In this document: piece by piece, positions 1 to 11,336 of the stretch
How the letters are laid out: each line of letters starts with the position of its first letter
Position numbering within the stretch: the first letter of the stretch is position 1
Source: Actinernus sp. WN-2022
Taxonomy: Eukaryota > Cnidaria > Anthozoa > Actiniaria > Actinernidae
Assembly: GCA_030867875.1 (NCBI GenBank)
Contig: JAOWCC010001751.1
Coordinates: 20,048,026 to 20,112,025 of the forward strand
DNA length: 64,000 bases
Direction: 5' to 3'
Notes under the pieces: generated by a model
Seen by the model: the letters and a program-made list of their open reading frames with translations, nothing else
Told to the model about the DNA's origin: nothing
The model's database searches: none
Made by a program: the position numbers and the translations under genes

Positions 1-1060
1 GTGGAAAATTGCTGTTGAGTTATGAGCATTTCCAATGCAGAAAAAACATGAAAGCGAGGCTATAAAGGCCTCCGTTGTTTTTCTCATACAAATCTCAATA
101 AGATCAAATGGATGTAACTTCATTGCTTTTTAAGATACATAACTCAACTTTCACAAGTTCACTAATGTCGACATGCTGTTTCACATAACAATGTTCATGT
201 TTTCTATCTCTGACATGTGGATAAACTACCGAAACGGAAAATCACATTTATTAAAGTCGTGTATTTTATCCGTGAAACGAAATCAAAGCTGATATTTAGA
301 TAAAAATACCAATTATCATTCCGAACCGAGACATCAAATTTATTCCACAAGATAGAACTGAAAGGTATAATTGCAACCTCGGTATAGAAAATGAGCCATA
401 TTGTTAATATGAATGAAATAACGATTACGCTAATTTATACAATGAGCGCTAGCTGTTGATGAGGCATCAAGCCTGGGTATATTTCACGTGTAATAATCTG
501 GCACTGAATCATTTTCACAACCTACGACTACATTCTGAGCAGTCAGTCCAAGGTTTGACAAAGTTGATTGGAGAGGAGATTATTAGACTTTAGATAACTG
601 TATAGATGTTCGTATAGACTTTGACGACTTGGCAAGTCATTTATGCACATCAGGAATAAGAAAGGTCCTAGGATAGAGTTGAAGCACACCGCACATCATT
701 ACTTTCAAGCTAGAAGTCTTACAATTGACACGGCAGCATTTGTTGTCTGTTATCTAAGTATCATTTAAACCACTGTAGTGCCAACCATCTATTCTGTATA
801 GTGCAAGCTTTTTGAGCAATATAACACTTTACGTGATATATACTGTGTAAAATGATAGCATTAATACCTCCATTATCGATGTTATGATACCAGTAATCAG
901 TTGCCTCAAGAAGGGCTGCATACGTAACAGTTGAATGTAAGGCTCGAAAACCAGATTGACAGTTGGAGAGGAGATTATTAGACTATATAACTATAGTCGG
1001 TTGTTCATATAGAAGTTTTTCAAAAACCTCTGACTATAGTAGGAATTACTGAGGTTGGCC
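1..1060. other. No gene recognised
   Basis: AT-rich sequence without a convincing exon on either strand. A short phrase (GGAGAGGAGATTATTAGACT) occurs twice, near 570 and 965, a sign of old repeat DNA. Confidence 0.5.
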
Positions 1061-1147
1061 TATAGTAGGCCTACTCTGGGATCTAAACTCGCCTTAACTC
1101 GCCACATACAAATTTAAGTATTTTTTCTTAAATCGCCTTAACTCGCC

Positions 1148-1515
1148 TTAACTCGCTCGGGTCCGAGCCTGTAAATATAGGTCCCCTGAGACCTATATGA
1201 GAAAAAAATATTGCATCACATCTAGACATGCCGGAAAGACGATGTTGCGATATTATGTGAAGGGAGGAATGGCTTCAAAGTCAAAGCTATAACAGGGATC
1301 GCTTGACTCTTTCACTATGGAGAAAAGCTCATTTGTTTTGGCGTTCGTTTTTGTTTCTTCGATTTTCACGAATTCTAAGGAGCTGAAAATCGGCTCAAAA
1401 CATCCTTTCCATTCGCACTTGAAATCAAGAGCAAACACAAAATCAGCACTCAGTCGTTACAGTACCTTGTTTAATCTTTCCAACCAGTAGGTTGTTTTGC
1501 ACAAAACACACCAAG
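1148..1515. repeat. Dispersed repeat, copy 1 (second copy at 63306-63635)
   Basis: About 350 bp from the phrase GGGTCCGAGCCTG onward are repeated in the same orientation near the far end of the window. Both copies keep a 61-codon minus-strand frame, but nearly all differences alter residues, so it is not a conserved protein. The copy here lies inside the 4.5-kb TIR element. Confidence 0.8.
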
Positions 1516-1794
1516 CGACTGTGAACCACGCCGATGTTTACACTACATTTCTCTCCACCACGTTCTCCTGTACCCACCTCCAATTGCATGCTGGGTAATC
1601 AACCAAAAAATCACAAGGAGGACCCCCCTCTGGGACTCCGGTAGGGTAGCCCCTACAACCAAGAGCGGTGATTTGCACTCAAGCCGTTGCTTTAAAGTGA
1701 CAAAAACACATCCTAATAGGTTGAGCAGGGGTAAAAGAATGCCAACTGCAGGATTTCAAGGCTTTCATTGAAGAATTTTGTCCTGCACAGTAAA

Positions 1795-2170
1795 TGTTAG
1801 AGGGCCATTTCGGCGCACAAAATGGGGCCAAAATTTTGACCCGCATACGGCCCTCTTTTAATGGAGCCATTTTAGCACCATAAATTAGGGCCACTTTGGA
1901 TGGAGCCGTTTTGCCCCCTAAAATGAGGCCAAAATTTTGACCCGCATACGGCCCTCTTTTAATGGGCCATTTTGGATGGAGCCGTTTTGGCTCGTAAAAT
2001 GAGGCCAAAATTGTGACCCGCATACGGCCCTCTTTTAATGGAGCCATTTTAGCACCATAAATTAGGGCCACTTTGGATAGTAATAAGAGCTGTTTTGGCT
2101 CCTAAAACGAGGCCAACATTTTGACCTGTATACGGCCTTCTTTTAATAGAGCCATTTTGGCACTCATTGA
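1795..2170. repeat. Tandem repeat of about 110 bp rich in GGCC/TTTTGG
   Basis: Three to four diverged units share GACCCGCATACGGCCCTC, then TTTTAATGG, GGAGCCATTTT and ATGAGGCCAAAATTT. A 130-codon minus-strand frame spans it only because the unit length keeps frame. Cargo of the 4.5-kb TIR element. Confidence 0.85.
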
Positions 2171-3151
2171 TTTTGGCACTCGTAAGCCATTTTGACACTC
2201 AAGGACACTTTTGGCTCCCATTTTATGACAACGACAAGTTTAAGCGTGTTCTTTGTTATTTGAACTTTAAGTTTATTATTATTACTATTTTATGGTTTTC
2301 TAAAGTACAATTTATCCAGTTACAAATCATAAAAGCTAGTCATTCTGATTTTCACTCAGTACGTGGCAGTTGACATTTCCTTGTTTAGCTTCGGATGATT
2401 TGAAGGCTTAACAATCTTCGAACTCGCAACTTCAAGGCCTGCAAGAAATAATAACCAATACAACTTAGAATTTAGTTTTTTTTAACTTATAAGTGAATAT
2501 ATGCTGTGGTGTAACAACCGGAAAACAACAGGAACTTCTTTTGTTTCGAAATCTTTCACCTTAACCCCTAACAAGCTTTTATCTTGGTTTATATTTGAGC
2601 TATTCAAAGTAGGATTCGTTGATATAGTTGACTAATACATCGATTTGGTGGTCGTGTTTGATAATTACGGTAGTTAATTGTAATTGGAGTTTGATCTTTC
2701 TCATGCCCGGCGAACGAACGAATTCAAATACGCCGCTCAGCACTTTCTAACCAAAGTGGTAATGGAGACTCTGGCTAAATCTTCGCATTCCCCTTCAGTA
2801 CATACACAAAATCAGCTTTGTATTCCGAACTAAGCTACACAGAAGTCATTACTGCGAGATAGTCAAGTTAAAGAACAGGCGAAGATTATTGAACATTTAG
2901 ATGAGCGAATTATTACGCGGCCGGGCTCCCGAGCGCCCGTCTGTGACGGGTAAACAAAGATGCCATGAGGTGAGCTTTGGCTTTGATTGCACGATGGAAA
3001 AGCATTTTACCACATTTTCTTAGCTTTAAACAACTAGTTTATTGAAATATATTCTAGAACATTACTTTAATGAACAGTATTAACAAATTAGGGAACTGAA
3101 TTACTAGAAAAGACCTAACTAATTGTAGTTTCGTAACGTGAACTAAAATCA

Positions 3152-3340
3152 GGGTCTTTCTAGGTGTATCAACGTCCTGAAATTCAGGACAATGAACAAC
3201 TCCATTGTTTTCTTTCGTTCTTTGTATTTCAGGGTATTGTTTTGCTGTAGTTCATTGTATTCTGGGGTTAGGGTTCTTTGTATTTCAGGGTCAGATTGTT
3301 TTGCTGTAGTTCATTGTCGTTGATACACCTAGAAAGAGCC
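3152..3340. mobile_element. Small TIR element (MITE) with internal direct repeats
   Basis: Terminal inverted repeats of about 22 bp (TCTTTCTAGGTGTATCAACG and its complement). Inside, TTTGTATTTCAGGGT and TTTTGCTGTAGTTCATTGT are repeated directly. Nested in the 1067-5577 element. Confidence 0.7.
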
Positions 3341-3544
3341 AATGAAACGCATTACTCATTAGCGGTAACTGAATACAATTTCTGCATGCTCACCTTCTGT
3401 ACCGCAGATTTTTCAGCAATTCATCTCATCCAGTAATGTAATGCCTGTCAGTTGCAGCAGATATCATCATATTCAAATCTTGTTCTCGAAATATACTGTT
3501 GAATTCAGACCTTTTGAGCGAGCTTGTAAAAACTCCATCCACGC

Positions 3545-3583
3545 GGCACATAACCCGGGCACATAACCCGGGCACATAACCGA
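3545..3583. repeat. 15-bp tandem repeat, three copies
   Basis: The phrase CCGGGCACATAACCC repeats almost perfectly. Confidence 0.8.
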
Positions 3584-4108
3584 CTGAATAATTTGTAGCG
3601 ATCAAGTCCTTTGTCTAACTTTGGCGCCTAATTTGAATCTAGTCTTTAGCTAATCCCTGGAGGCCTGAACATTCCTTCTACCCTAAACTAATTAAATATA
3701 GGGGGTACTCGTTTGATCACGGTCGGCTAAATGCAGTTTTACAAGTGAGGAGACTTGAAACTTTCATAGTCGCACTTCAATGAAAACGGTAATAATAACA
3801 TGCACGGGTTATTATAGTGTTACTCGGCTTACAACAAGTGGACCAAAGGGAATATCGAGGAAACATAACATTTCGGTTGAATCGTAATTTGGCCCCAATG
3901 TAGGTCAAAACAAAACAATAGTACTCAGTTTAGGCAGGGTCAGGTCGTTGATTTAGGCCTCTTAAGGGTTGTTTCGGCCTCATGTACTAGTACTGTTCTG
4001 GACAGATGCAATACTTCGATGGATTATCCGTCTGTTGTGTCTTTCTATAAAAAGTGCTGGTTCATGTACCTGACATATTTTTTTGTCTGACGTCTTCCCA
4101 ATAAAGCA

Positions 4109-4760
4109 CTAACAAAGGAGGCCAAAGCAGTCCCTAAGCGGGCCATAACAGTACTTTGGTTTGTTTTGGCCTACAGTGGCGGCCAAACCAGTAGTTGTTC
4201 TAGAAAGACTAAATAGTACTGACTTAATCCATCGCAATTGGATCCGGCTCTGTTCCATTTTGGCTTGACATCTGCTAAAAACTGTACTCGGAAAGTACGC
4301 CAAAACAGCCCCTAAGGGGCCATAACAGTACTTCGGTTTGTTTTGGCCTACGTTGGAGCCAAACCAGTACTTATTTCAGAAAGTCCAAATATAACTTTAT
4401 CAACCGAAATTGGATATATGTTTCATTTTGGCCTCGCATCTGTCCAGAACAGCACTCATAAAGGGGGCCAATACAGCCCCTAAGGGGTCATAACATCACT
4501 TTGGTTTGTTTTGGCCTACGTTGGGGCGAAACCAGTACTTGTTTCAGAAAGACAAAATAGAACTTAATCAACCGAAATTGGATCTACGTTTCATTTTGGC
4601 CTCGCATCTGTCCAAAACAGCACTTATAAAGGAGGCCAAAACAGCGCCTAAGGGACCATAACAGTACTTTTGTTTTGTATTGGCCCATCTTCTAGCCAAA
4701 ATGGCCCCTATATTAAAAAGCCAAAACAGCTCCTAGGGGCTGAAATGGACCTCCTAAAAT
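4109..4760. repeat. Satellite of about 170-185 bp, roughly four units
   Basis: Units share GGCCATAACAGTACTT, GGTTTGTTTTGGCCTA and TTTTGGCCTCGCATCTGTCC. They are 85-90% alike by eye. Second satellite block within the 4.5-kb element. Confidence 0.85.
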
Positions 4761-5053
4761 GACAGTGTGTGTCTGAAATCACAAACACAACGGAAAAACC
4801 CTGTGAAATCCCCTCACAAGGCCTACTAAAAGCAAACCAAGTACTTTTCAGCCATCCTCAGACTTAATGATGTCTTCAAGCTCTCTGACAGTGGCATTTT
4901 CCTCCAAAATTAGAGCACATTTCATTGGAAACCCTACCGAAGCAGCCATACCTAATGTCGACCAGTACGTAGAATTCTCCCGAATGGCATTGTGGGGCAA
5001 GTTTGAGCCCTTGGCTTAACAAGTCAGCAGTATTTAATTACCCCGGGCTAGCC

Positions 5054-5431
5054 CACACAGCGGTCAAACGTCTGCGCGTGCGTATTACGGTCAGTCTGGT
5101 GGGCGGCCGCGCGAATTTGCCGCGCAAAATTTACCGTAAAACATATTACAACAACCCGGTGTTTCAAAAAAAACTCTGCTTGTGAACTTCTACCCCCAAA
5201 AGTTAAGAAAAGTACGTAAAAGTTAAGCTTTATATTTTCACAGTCGACGGGAAATTGAACAAACTTCAAGCTGTGAGTTTACCCAAAAAAATTGTAATTT
5301 ACCAAAAAAATTATCAAGGTCTGAAAACGGGTGTGTGAACAGTGACGCCGCCGGCTCGCTTTGAATTTGTTTTGGAATATGTTGTTGTTGCAAGACTTTT
5401 GACGCATGCGCAGACGTTTGACCGCTGTGTG
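5054..5431. mobile_element. MITE with 9-bp target duplication (Mutator-like), copy A
   Basis: TIR CACACAGCGGTCAAACG with its inverse at the other end, flanked by GGGCTAGCC on both sides (5045-5053 and 5432-5440). Its sister at 23966-24257 shares TIRs and interior and also has a 9-bp duplication. No coding capacity. The 9-bp duplication and long TIRs suggest MULE mobilisation (inference). Confidence 0.88.
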
Positions 5432-5856
5432 GGGCTAGCCAAACTGGAACTGAGGGGGGAGGGTTTAGTTAGCACTCAGGATTTCACCAATTGAGCTCAC
5501 ACACGATCGGACTACAAAGAGTTAACTCGCACAACCTCGCCTTAACTCGCCGCGAGTTTAGGTCCCAGAGTAGGCCTTATAGTTGTTGGTGTCTTGCCGG
5601 TCCCTATTTTTTTTGTACAAAGCGGTAATTATACTGGGGCCCAGGCTGACTACTTGATGGCAAAATACAATAAACTTTATTGTACGAAACTATATACCTG
5701 ATGGAAAATGGTAACAAACAGCCATTGAAAGTTTACGTACCACATCAAATGTTGTCCATCTGTTATTTCTTGACTGGTAACTCGATCCATTCATTTGGAA
5801 AGATCCCTGTATCAATTGATGCATTAAACATTTCAGTAATTGAGCAGCTGATAATT

Positions 5857-6018
5857 CACTCTTTTCACCTGGTGGCCATCTTGGATTCAAAGCGAGGCAA
5901 TCCTTTGTTTTTTTGCCAGGTTAGCCTAGTAATGAGGGCTAGTCAAAACAAGGCTAACCTGGCAAAAATAAAGATTACCTCGCTTTGAATCCAAGATGGC
6001 CACCAGGTGAAAAGAGTG
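5857..6018. mobile_element. Fold-back MITE, copy 1 (sister at 57778-57938)
   Basis: Arms of about 68 bp beginning CACTCTTTTCACCTGGTGG form a near-perfect hairpin around a 27-bp centre. The second copy is over 90% alike with a different loop. No coding capacity. Confidence 0.88.
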
Positions 6019-6960
6019 AAAGACTGTACTCAAGGCAAAATTATACTTGCGCGCGGTGACACGCACGCCTTGTAATTATAACGTAATGACCAAATAATCT
6101 AATCGGCTTCACGATAACACAGGCAAGCGCGCGGAGCGCTCTGGCCTGGAAAGCATCGACTGACCAATCAGAACAATCGGTTTTCAAGATTTTCCGGAAA
6201 CATTGTAGAAATTGCGATGTTTTTAACGTGCATGTGCGACCACAGGAAACCCAAGCGGGAAACCGAAATGCACTCAATCAGAAGCCTCGCGAAGTTCGGC
6301 ACTTCTCGCCGGTCGTGAGGCAGTTGCCTGGGGAGGAAGCTATCTATAAAGGGTGATACAAAGACAAATACATTTCAGAAACCAGGACGGCGACGGCAGT
6401 GTCGACGGGAGAGAGAAAAGTGTTTCCCCCCGAAATTTGGTGTTTATTTTTTTCCTTTGTTCACCTTTAGTTGCTTTTTACATTCAAATTTTCGAAAAAT
6501 ATAATCAGAGTTCCCTTCACACCGAACGAAAACGTATGGTTTTCACGTTGTTTTTGCAGACGACGGTAAATATAGGCGACTGCGTGCATTTCCACACGTA
6601 CAGCTATTGTATTTCGTAAGGCTATTGTTTTATGCCGTCGCCTCCTAGAGATTGCCGTCGTGGCTTCTTAGTACTTAGACTACTAATATGACTTATTATA
6701 GTATTCTCTAAGTATACTTAGAGCATACCAATTTAGTTTCTATGGGATTAAGAGCGAGCAAATGCTGGACTATGATTGGCTGAGTGGGTGTGACTATATT
6801 CTAAAACCCCCTAATGTCAAGCCACACCACCACATTAATACATATAGTAGGAAAATGTCGGCATCTTTATTTGCGTTGATTCATGGTCCCTATAATTCTC
6901 GTATGCTATATAATATATATTTGAACGTATGTGTTAACGATTTAAAACCCATAAAATAGC
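6019..6960. other. No gene recognised
   Basis: No spliceable coding region found. 6540-6660 contains a short run that resembles the interior of the TA-flanked MITE family (17223, 49476), probably a decayed relative. Confidence 0.4.
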
Positions 6961-7332
6961 TGACTTAAGGCCAGGGCAAACGGGAAACATTGCTGCTGAT
7001 AATCTTTCTTCGGAGAGCAAACGAGCGGGAAACAAGAACAATGTTTTGTTGCCTGACCGAGTAGAGTCTCCAACGTCAGTGTTGACGATTTAGATAAATT
7101 TAACTAAATTAGTTAACTATTTAGTTGATGTCACCTAAATTAGCGTAACCACAAGACCAACGGTCACAGCGAAATCAGGCGACGTAAACTAGTACTAATT
7201 TAATTAAATTTAGTTAAACTAAATCGTTGGCGCGACTCCAAACCAAGAAACAAATGCTGGCGCATGCGCCTTAATCATGCCTGAAGTTTGCGCATGCGCA
7301 ATCCATGTAACGCAGGAAACATTCGTTGCGAA

Positions 7333-7463
7333 AGCAAAATTTGGTACATACTTCATGGTAGTGTTTCGTTTCATATAGTCTCCCTGCATAATACTGTGAG
7401 TGATTATACAGGGAGACTAAATGGAACGAAACACTACCATGAAGTATATACCCAAAATTTGCT
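7333..7463. repeat. Hairpin with 55-bp arms
   Basis: Arms around TTCATGGTAGTGTTTCGTT and its complement, few mismatches, loop about 22 nt. Size and mismatch pattern would permit a long hairpin RNA, but the setting (inside a TTAA element) favours a fold-back insertion. Confidence 0.85.
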
Positions 7464-8079
7464 TCTCGTAAACAAAACATGTTTTTGAATATTTCAGAAA
7501 CATTCAGTTTTAATTGCTTCTTGGTTCCGCAATAAATGTTTCCCTCGCGGGCAAACGGGTAAACATTTAGGGAAACACTGAAATTATTCAGTTTCCCCAA
7601 CAAGGTTTCCTTGTTTGTCGAGGTCTGTAGACTCGATCTGATCTTCATTGTTTTTGTTAATAGATTTGTTTCGGTCATTCGTTTCGTTGCACATGGTTAT
7701 TTTAGCGGCTGCAGAACAGACTCTTTTAAGGAGACCCAGAAAGTAGGTCTTGCGAGCGCGAGACGCGAAAGACTCCCGTGCCAGTCTTCTTTTTCCATTT
7801 TCGCACGGCCTAATTATTTTATCACTTCCTTTGCGTGGAAATAACACTGAGGTCCTGTTTCGCAGGCTATGGTTATATATTTTTCGTGGATTCTATGTAA
7901 CGACTCTACCGGTATTTACAGGGTTTTTTCTTCCCAGATGGCTCTGTCGTACTTTAACTAAAGCTAAATTAAATAAGGAATTCCTCACTACTTTGTCTAT
8001 GTGAAAGTGACATCTATGGATTCACATCTGCTTGTAGCCATTTTTCAATGTAACCTATCTACCATTAGCGGATCAATTA

Positions 8080-8204
8080 TGGTTTCTGGGAAACCCCCAC
8101 CCCTCCCCCCCACTTCACCCTAACTTTAATGGGTAATCATTAATAGAACAATGTATATCCAAGGAGGGGTGGGTGGGTAGTTTTCCAGAAACCGGGATTG
8201 AGCC
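8080..8204. mobile_element. MITE with GGTTTCTGG termini
   Basis: GGTTTCTGGGAAACC... at the left and the inverse CCAGAAACC at the right, with C-rich and G-rich inner arms (CCACCCCTCC / GGAGGGGTGG). Nested in the TTAA element. Confidence 0.7.
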
Positions 8205-8470
8205 CCCTTAACTATCCTACGTTGCAATCCCTTACCCTAATCCTAAAATAGAGATGCAAAAGATGGGGCAAGTGAGCAAACATTGCGGAAACATTTGTAA
8301 ATTTCAGTGCTGCTTTCGGTGAGCAAACGAGGAACATTTTGGTAAATATTGAAATTCACAACTTACGCAACAATGTTGTCTCATTTGCACCGGCCTTAAA
8401 GGGGTGAGCAATTCTTGTATATATTAAGCCACTTTGTTCTTAGCTTTTTATGCCAACCACAGATAAATAT

Positions 8471-8713
8471 CAATAGGAGATATTGTAGTTGAGTCTACGA
8501 ATAGCAGTTTTAGCGGTATTGACCCAAACGCCTCACTTCAATGTAATGAAGCGCCATTGAAACCATCATTCTTACACGACACCAACACCCTCCTAAACAA
8601 GCACGACTAATTTAGATACAGTTTGAATAGCGCTTCATTACATTGAAGTGAGGCGTTTGGGTCAATACCGCTGAAACTGCTATTCGTAGACTCAACTACA
8701 ATATCTCCTATTG
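8471..8713. repeat. Long hairpin: inverted repeat with 85-bp arms
   Basis: Arms 8471-8553 and 8628-8713 match with only a few differences around a 75-bp loop. No TSD identified. The high arm identity suggests recent origin or arm-to-arm conversion. Confidence 0.9.
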
Positions 8714-9110
8714 TTACGTTGAACTGATATCGCAATCCCTCGTCTATCGTTGAAGGTTCTGTTTTACTCAAATAGAAGTACGTGGTTAATTTAAACCAAC
8801 TAATCACAAACGCTTACAGTGAGACAAATCACCATGATAGTCTCAAAATATGTAGAAATTCTGTCCTCTAAATTGGACAAACATCAATGGCTTCTGTTTA
8901 TTCTGTGTTGCAGCGTATGAGTAGCTGACGTCGTCACCCGTTGGCCTCGTACATTTTCTTGACTTATTAGAACGTCTTATAGAAAAGCGGGGCGGACGTT
9001 TCTTACTCGCACACTATCCTTCAATATTGCCTATTTTAATACTATAAACTCCACCTTATCTATACTTCTTTTCATAACGGCTATAATCATAGAAGCGAGA
9101 GGGGGAAATT

Positions 9111-9546
9111 ACTTAGGGTTCATTTCTTTGGGAGAATCCAACATCGGATTCTAATCCCGGATCACGCGGATTTTCATTACCAAAAGAAACAAACAATCTT
9201 ACACTGGATTACTTTTGCGCGAGAACGCAGTTCGCGCGAAAATAGCGGCAAGCTGGTTTTGGGTGTTTCGAGTAGATTTTCTGGTAATTTAACTCGGCGA
9301 GATATTTCTCGAGTGCTGAGAAACAAACCAGCCACTTCTAGTTAATTCTGGTGGTTAAATATGCTATTCTCAAGACAAAGACCGCTTGCCACACCTACGT
9401 TTTTCGAATCCTTTCCCAAAGAAATGCTCGGATCATGAATCCTAAGAATCCAGTTTTGAAACGTGGATTCGACGGATTCAAAATCCGTTTTTGGATTCAA
9501 GTAAAGAAACGCAAAATCCATTCTCCCAAAGAAACGCACCCTCAGT
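9111..9546. mobile_element. MITE abutting the RhoGEF stop codon
   Basis: TIRs: AGGGTTCATTTCTTTGGGAG on the left, and the inverse of AGGGTGCGTTTCTTTGGGAG on the right. Open frames over 60 codons on both strands are by-products. If exon 23 is terminal, most of the 3' UTR is this element. Confidence 0.75.
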
Positions 9547-9573
9547 ACGGCTGGCGTTATATGTCTAAAATAA

Positions 9574-9804
9574 CTAGCAGTGTGACTCGATAGGTTTGTG
9601 GTACGATAAAATTCTATTCTGACTCATGTTCTTTTCATCCGGGGACTTCTCTGCCGCTGTTGCTGCTGAATCTTCGCTTGGGTTCTCATTGGTGGACTGC
9701 GGCGCACGTGCAGCGAGGACTTTTTCGGTCTCTGTTGCTATCTCCATAGCAACAGCCTCTGACCAGCTACTCTGTGCCGCCTTGAGCCTGCTCGTCCAAG
9801 TTTC
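9574..9804 (-). CDS. RhoGEF exon 23 (last coding exon): PH C-terminal helix and tail
   Basis: The acceptor is CATTCGTTTGACAG, phase 0. It encodes ETWTSRLKAAQSSWSEAVAM, the PH C-terminal helix with its conserved Trp, then a Glu/Ala/Ser tail ending PIESHC and TAG at 9574-9576. No good donor precedes the stop, so it is read as terminal. A MITE (9111-9546) starts 27 bp beyond the stop and would form the 3' UTR. ATTAAA near 9037 is a possible poly(A) signal. Confidence 0.82.
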   Translation of the reverse strand, partial: ETWTSRLKAAQSSWSEAVAMEIATETEKVLAARAPQSTNENPSEDSAATAAEKSPDEKNMSQNRILSYHKPIESHC

Positions 9805-10309
9805 CTGTCAAACGAATGGGTCACAACGTTAGTACATTTCATGACGCAATTGGACCAACTGCAACATAATCTCTACTCCATGGAAGAGTTATGTGATATA
9901 TTCACCGAGGGTGACACACGAGGTAAATATACCACATAATCCCAAGAGGAAGACCGATAAATGGCTTATTTTTCAAAATGGTGTGGTTTTCTTATTGTAG
10001 TTTTTTTTTTTCCACTCTATGTACTACACGGATAATTACAAGTTAAAGAGTATGATAGACATTTAGGAGGAGGATACATAAAAGACAGTATTAAATATGG
10101 TAGTAACAGGGGGAGAGTGTGCAGTGGTTAAAGGAGCCGAAGCTTTCGAGTTAACCAAGTGTTAAAATTTCTAGAAGATTAAAGTAATAACAAATACGCA
10201 ATAACAATCTCTCTTTTCATAAATCATTAGGAAGAATTGTTTGCCTGATATGTTGTTACAAGGATTGTCATTGTTACTTTTTCTCGGTCCTTCCAACGAA
10301 CGTAGCTAG

Positions 10310-10765
10310 GATAGTGTATATCAGGTCAATATTTGTTATCATTAATATCGATTCTACATGAAGTAATAGTTGAATAGTAGAATATTTCTCGATTTCAGTG
10401 TTGCGTCTGTGAGTTTTTGGTTTCTATTTCAAATCTGCTAATGAGTGACGTAACTTCGGGAATTTACTTTCATTTCTTTTTCCTTGTGAATGAATCCGTT
10501 ATCCGTTTTCCGATTTTGACAAAATATTTAAAATCACTGATATAACCTTCAAATATAACATAGATGTTTACAAAAGGTCATTTATCTCTACCAGTATGTT
10601 TTTGTGTAATAAATGCCAAGACCGATTTTACGTCACCGGCTTAAATATATTATAAATATAAACCACTATAACGCATGATGCAACACTCAAATTGAGAAAT
10701 ATTCATTGGAACAGCTTGATGTAGAATCGATATTAGTGATAAAAATGTTTGACCTGACATGCACT
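10310..10765. mobile_element. Long-TIR MITE family L, copy 1
   Basis: Arms of about 120 bp with ATTAATATCGATTCTACATG at the left and its inverse at the right; inner arm TTTCTATTTC..CTAAT. RhoGEF intron 22. Related copies: 11885-12360, partial 25710-25880, 62873-63278. Confidence 0.7.
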
Positions 10766-11037
10766 TTAATGTCACATGTGTTTTTTTATCTTCTCCATTA
10801 CTTCTCCGTACGTAAAGAATAAGACCAGGGAAAGTGTAAGGAGAATATGTTGCAAGATTCTCTGCCTATAGAATTGGGCAGGGGTTAAGATATATATTCC
10901 ACGGAAAAGACCTTAACAGAATTGAAGCCGAGCCATATAAATAATCAGAGCATTTAGCCAATGCTAACATCATCGCCGCCAAGTTGGTGGAGGTTTACAA
11001 ATGATTCCTTATTAGGGATGGACCATTATATTTTTAA

Positions 11038-11054
11038 GGGGGGGGGGGGGGGGG
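11038..11054. repeat. G17 homopolymer
   Basis: Seventeen consecutive G. One of eight G or C tracts of 15 or more in the window. Confidence 0.95.
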
Positions 11055-11336
11055 TTGGGCAATTTGTTTTGATCGATTTTTTTGTATGACTGAAAGTTCT
11101 GCACGAATTTTTTTCACACCGTTTGCTTGCAACGAATTTTTTTTCGTGAAAAAATAGAAGTTGTAATAATAATGACGTTTGCACGATTTTTTGTTATTAA
11201 TCTCTGGAGAGTATTGCAAACCCAGAATACTTATTTCACACCTGAATTCCCTTGTATGTCAAGAGAAATCATCCTCTTTTGAGACGACCGCGAAAACTTA
11301 TTTGAGTCATATGAATCGCCTAACGAGTGAACTTAC

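Larger units (their letters stand above)
1067..5577. mobile_element. 4.5-kb non-autonomous TIR element with 6-bp target duplication
   Basis: The left end AGGCCTACTCTGGG at 1067 is exactly repeated inverted at the right end (CCCAGAGTAGGCCT to 5577). TATAGT flanks both sides (1061-1066 and 5578-5583). The terminal similarity extends inward with one base changed and then multiple copies of a CGCCTTAACTCG phrase, which are subterminal repeats. No open frame over 130 codons and no transposase motif is seen. Inside are two satellite blocks (1795-2170 and 4109-4760), a small TIR element (3152-3340) and a 9-bp-duplication MITE (5054-5431). The superfamily is unknown; 6-bp duplications are known for IS3EU and Dada groups. 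Confidence 0.75.
6969..8395. mobile_element. 1.4-kb non-autonomous element flanked by TTAA
   Basis: TTAA at 6965-6968 and 8396-8399 brackets inverted ends (GGCCAGGGCAAACG and TTTGCACCGGCC). Subterminal copies of a GAGCAAACGNGGAAACA phrase recur near 7017, 7552, 8270 and 8320 and may be transposase sites. It contains two smaller fold-backs (7333-7463 and 8080-8204). TTAA targets are typical of piggyBac and Kolobok; no transposase is present. Confidence 0.7.

Noticed and set aside
1253..1438. A 61-codon minus-strand frame conserved between 1253-1438 and 63376-63561
   Set aside because: The two copies are parts of the same dispersed repeat; almost every difference changes the residue, so there is no sign of selection on a protein. 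The start codon is also not ATG in copy 1.
1679..2071. 130-codon minus-strand frame
   Set aside because: It reads through a 110-bp satellite and repeats itself (MALIYGAKMAPLKEGR twice); no splice or start context.
3545..3583. Short direct repeats as a CRISPR array
   Set aside because: 15-bp head-to-tail units without spacers in an animal genome; the same applies to the 28-, 29-, 31- and 59-bp arrays.
9342..9593. Open frames of 65-80 codons on both strands
   Set aside because: They lie within the TIR element 9111-9546 and mirror each other.
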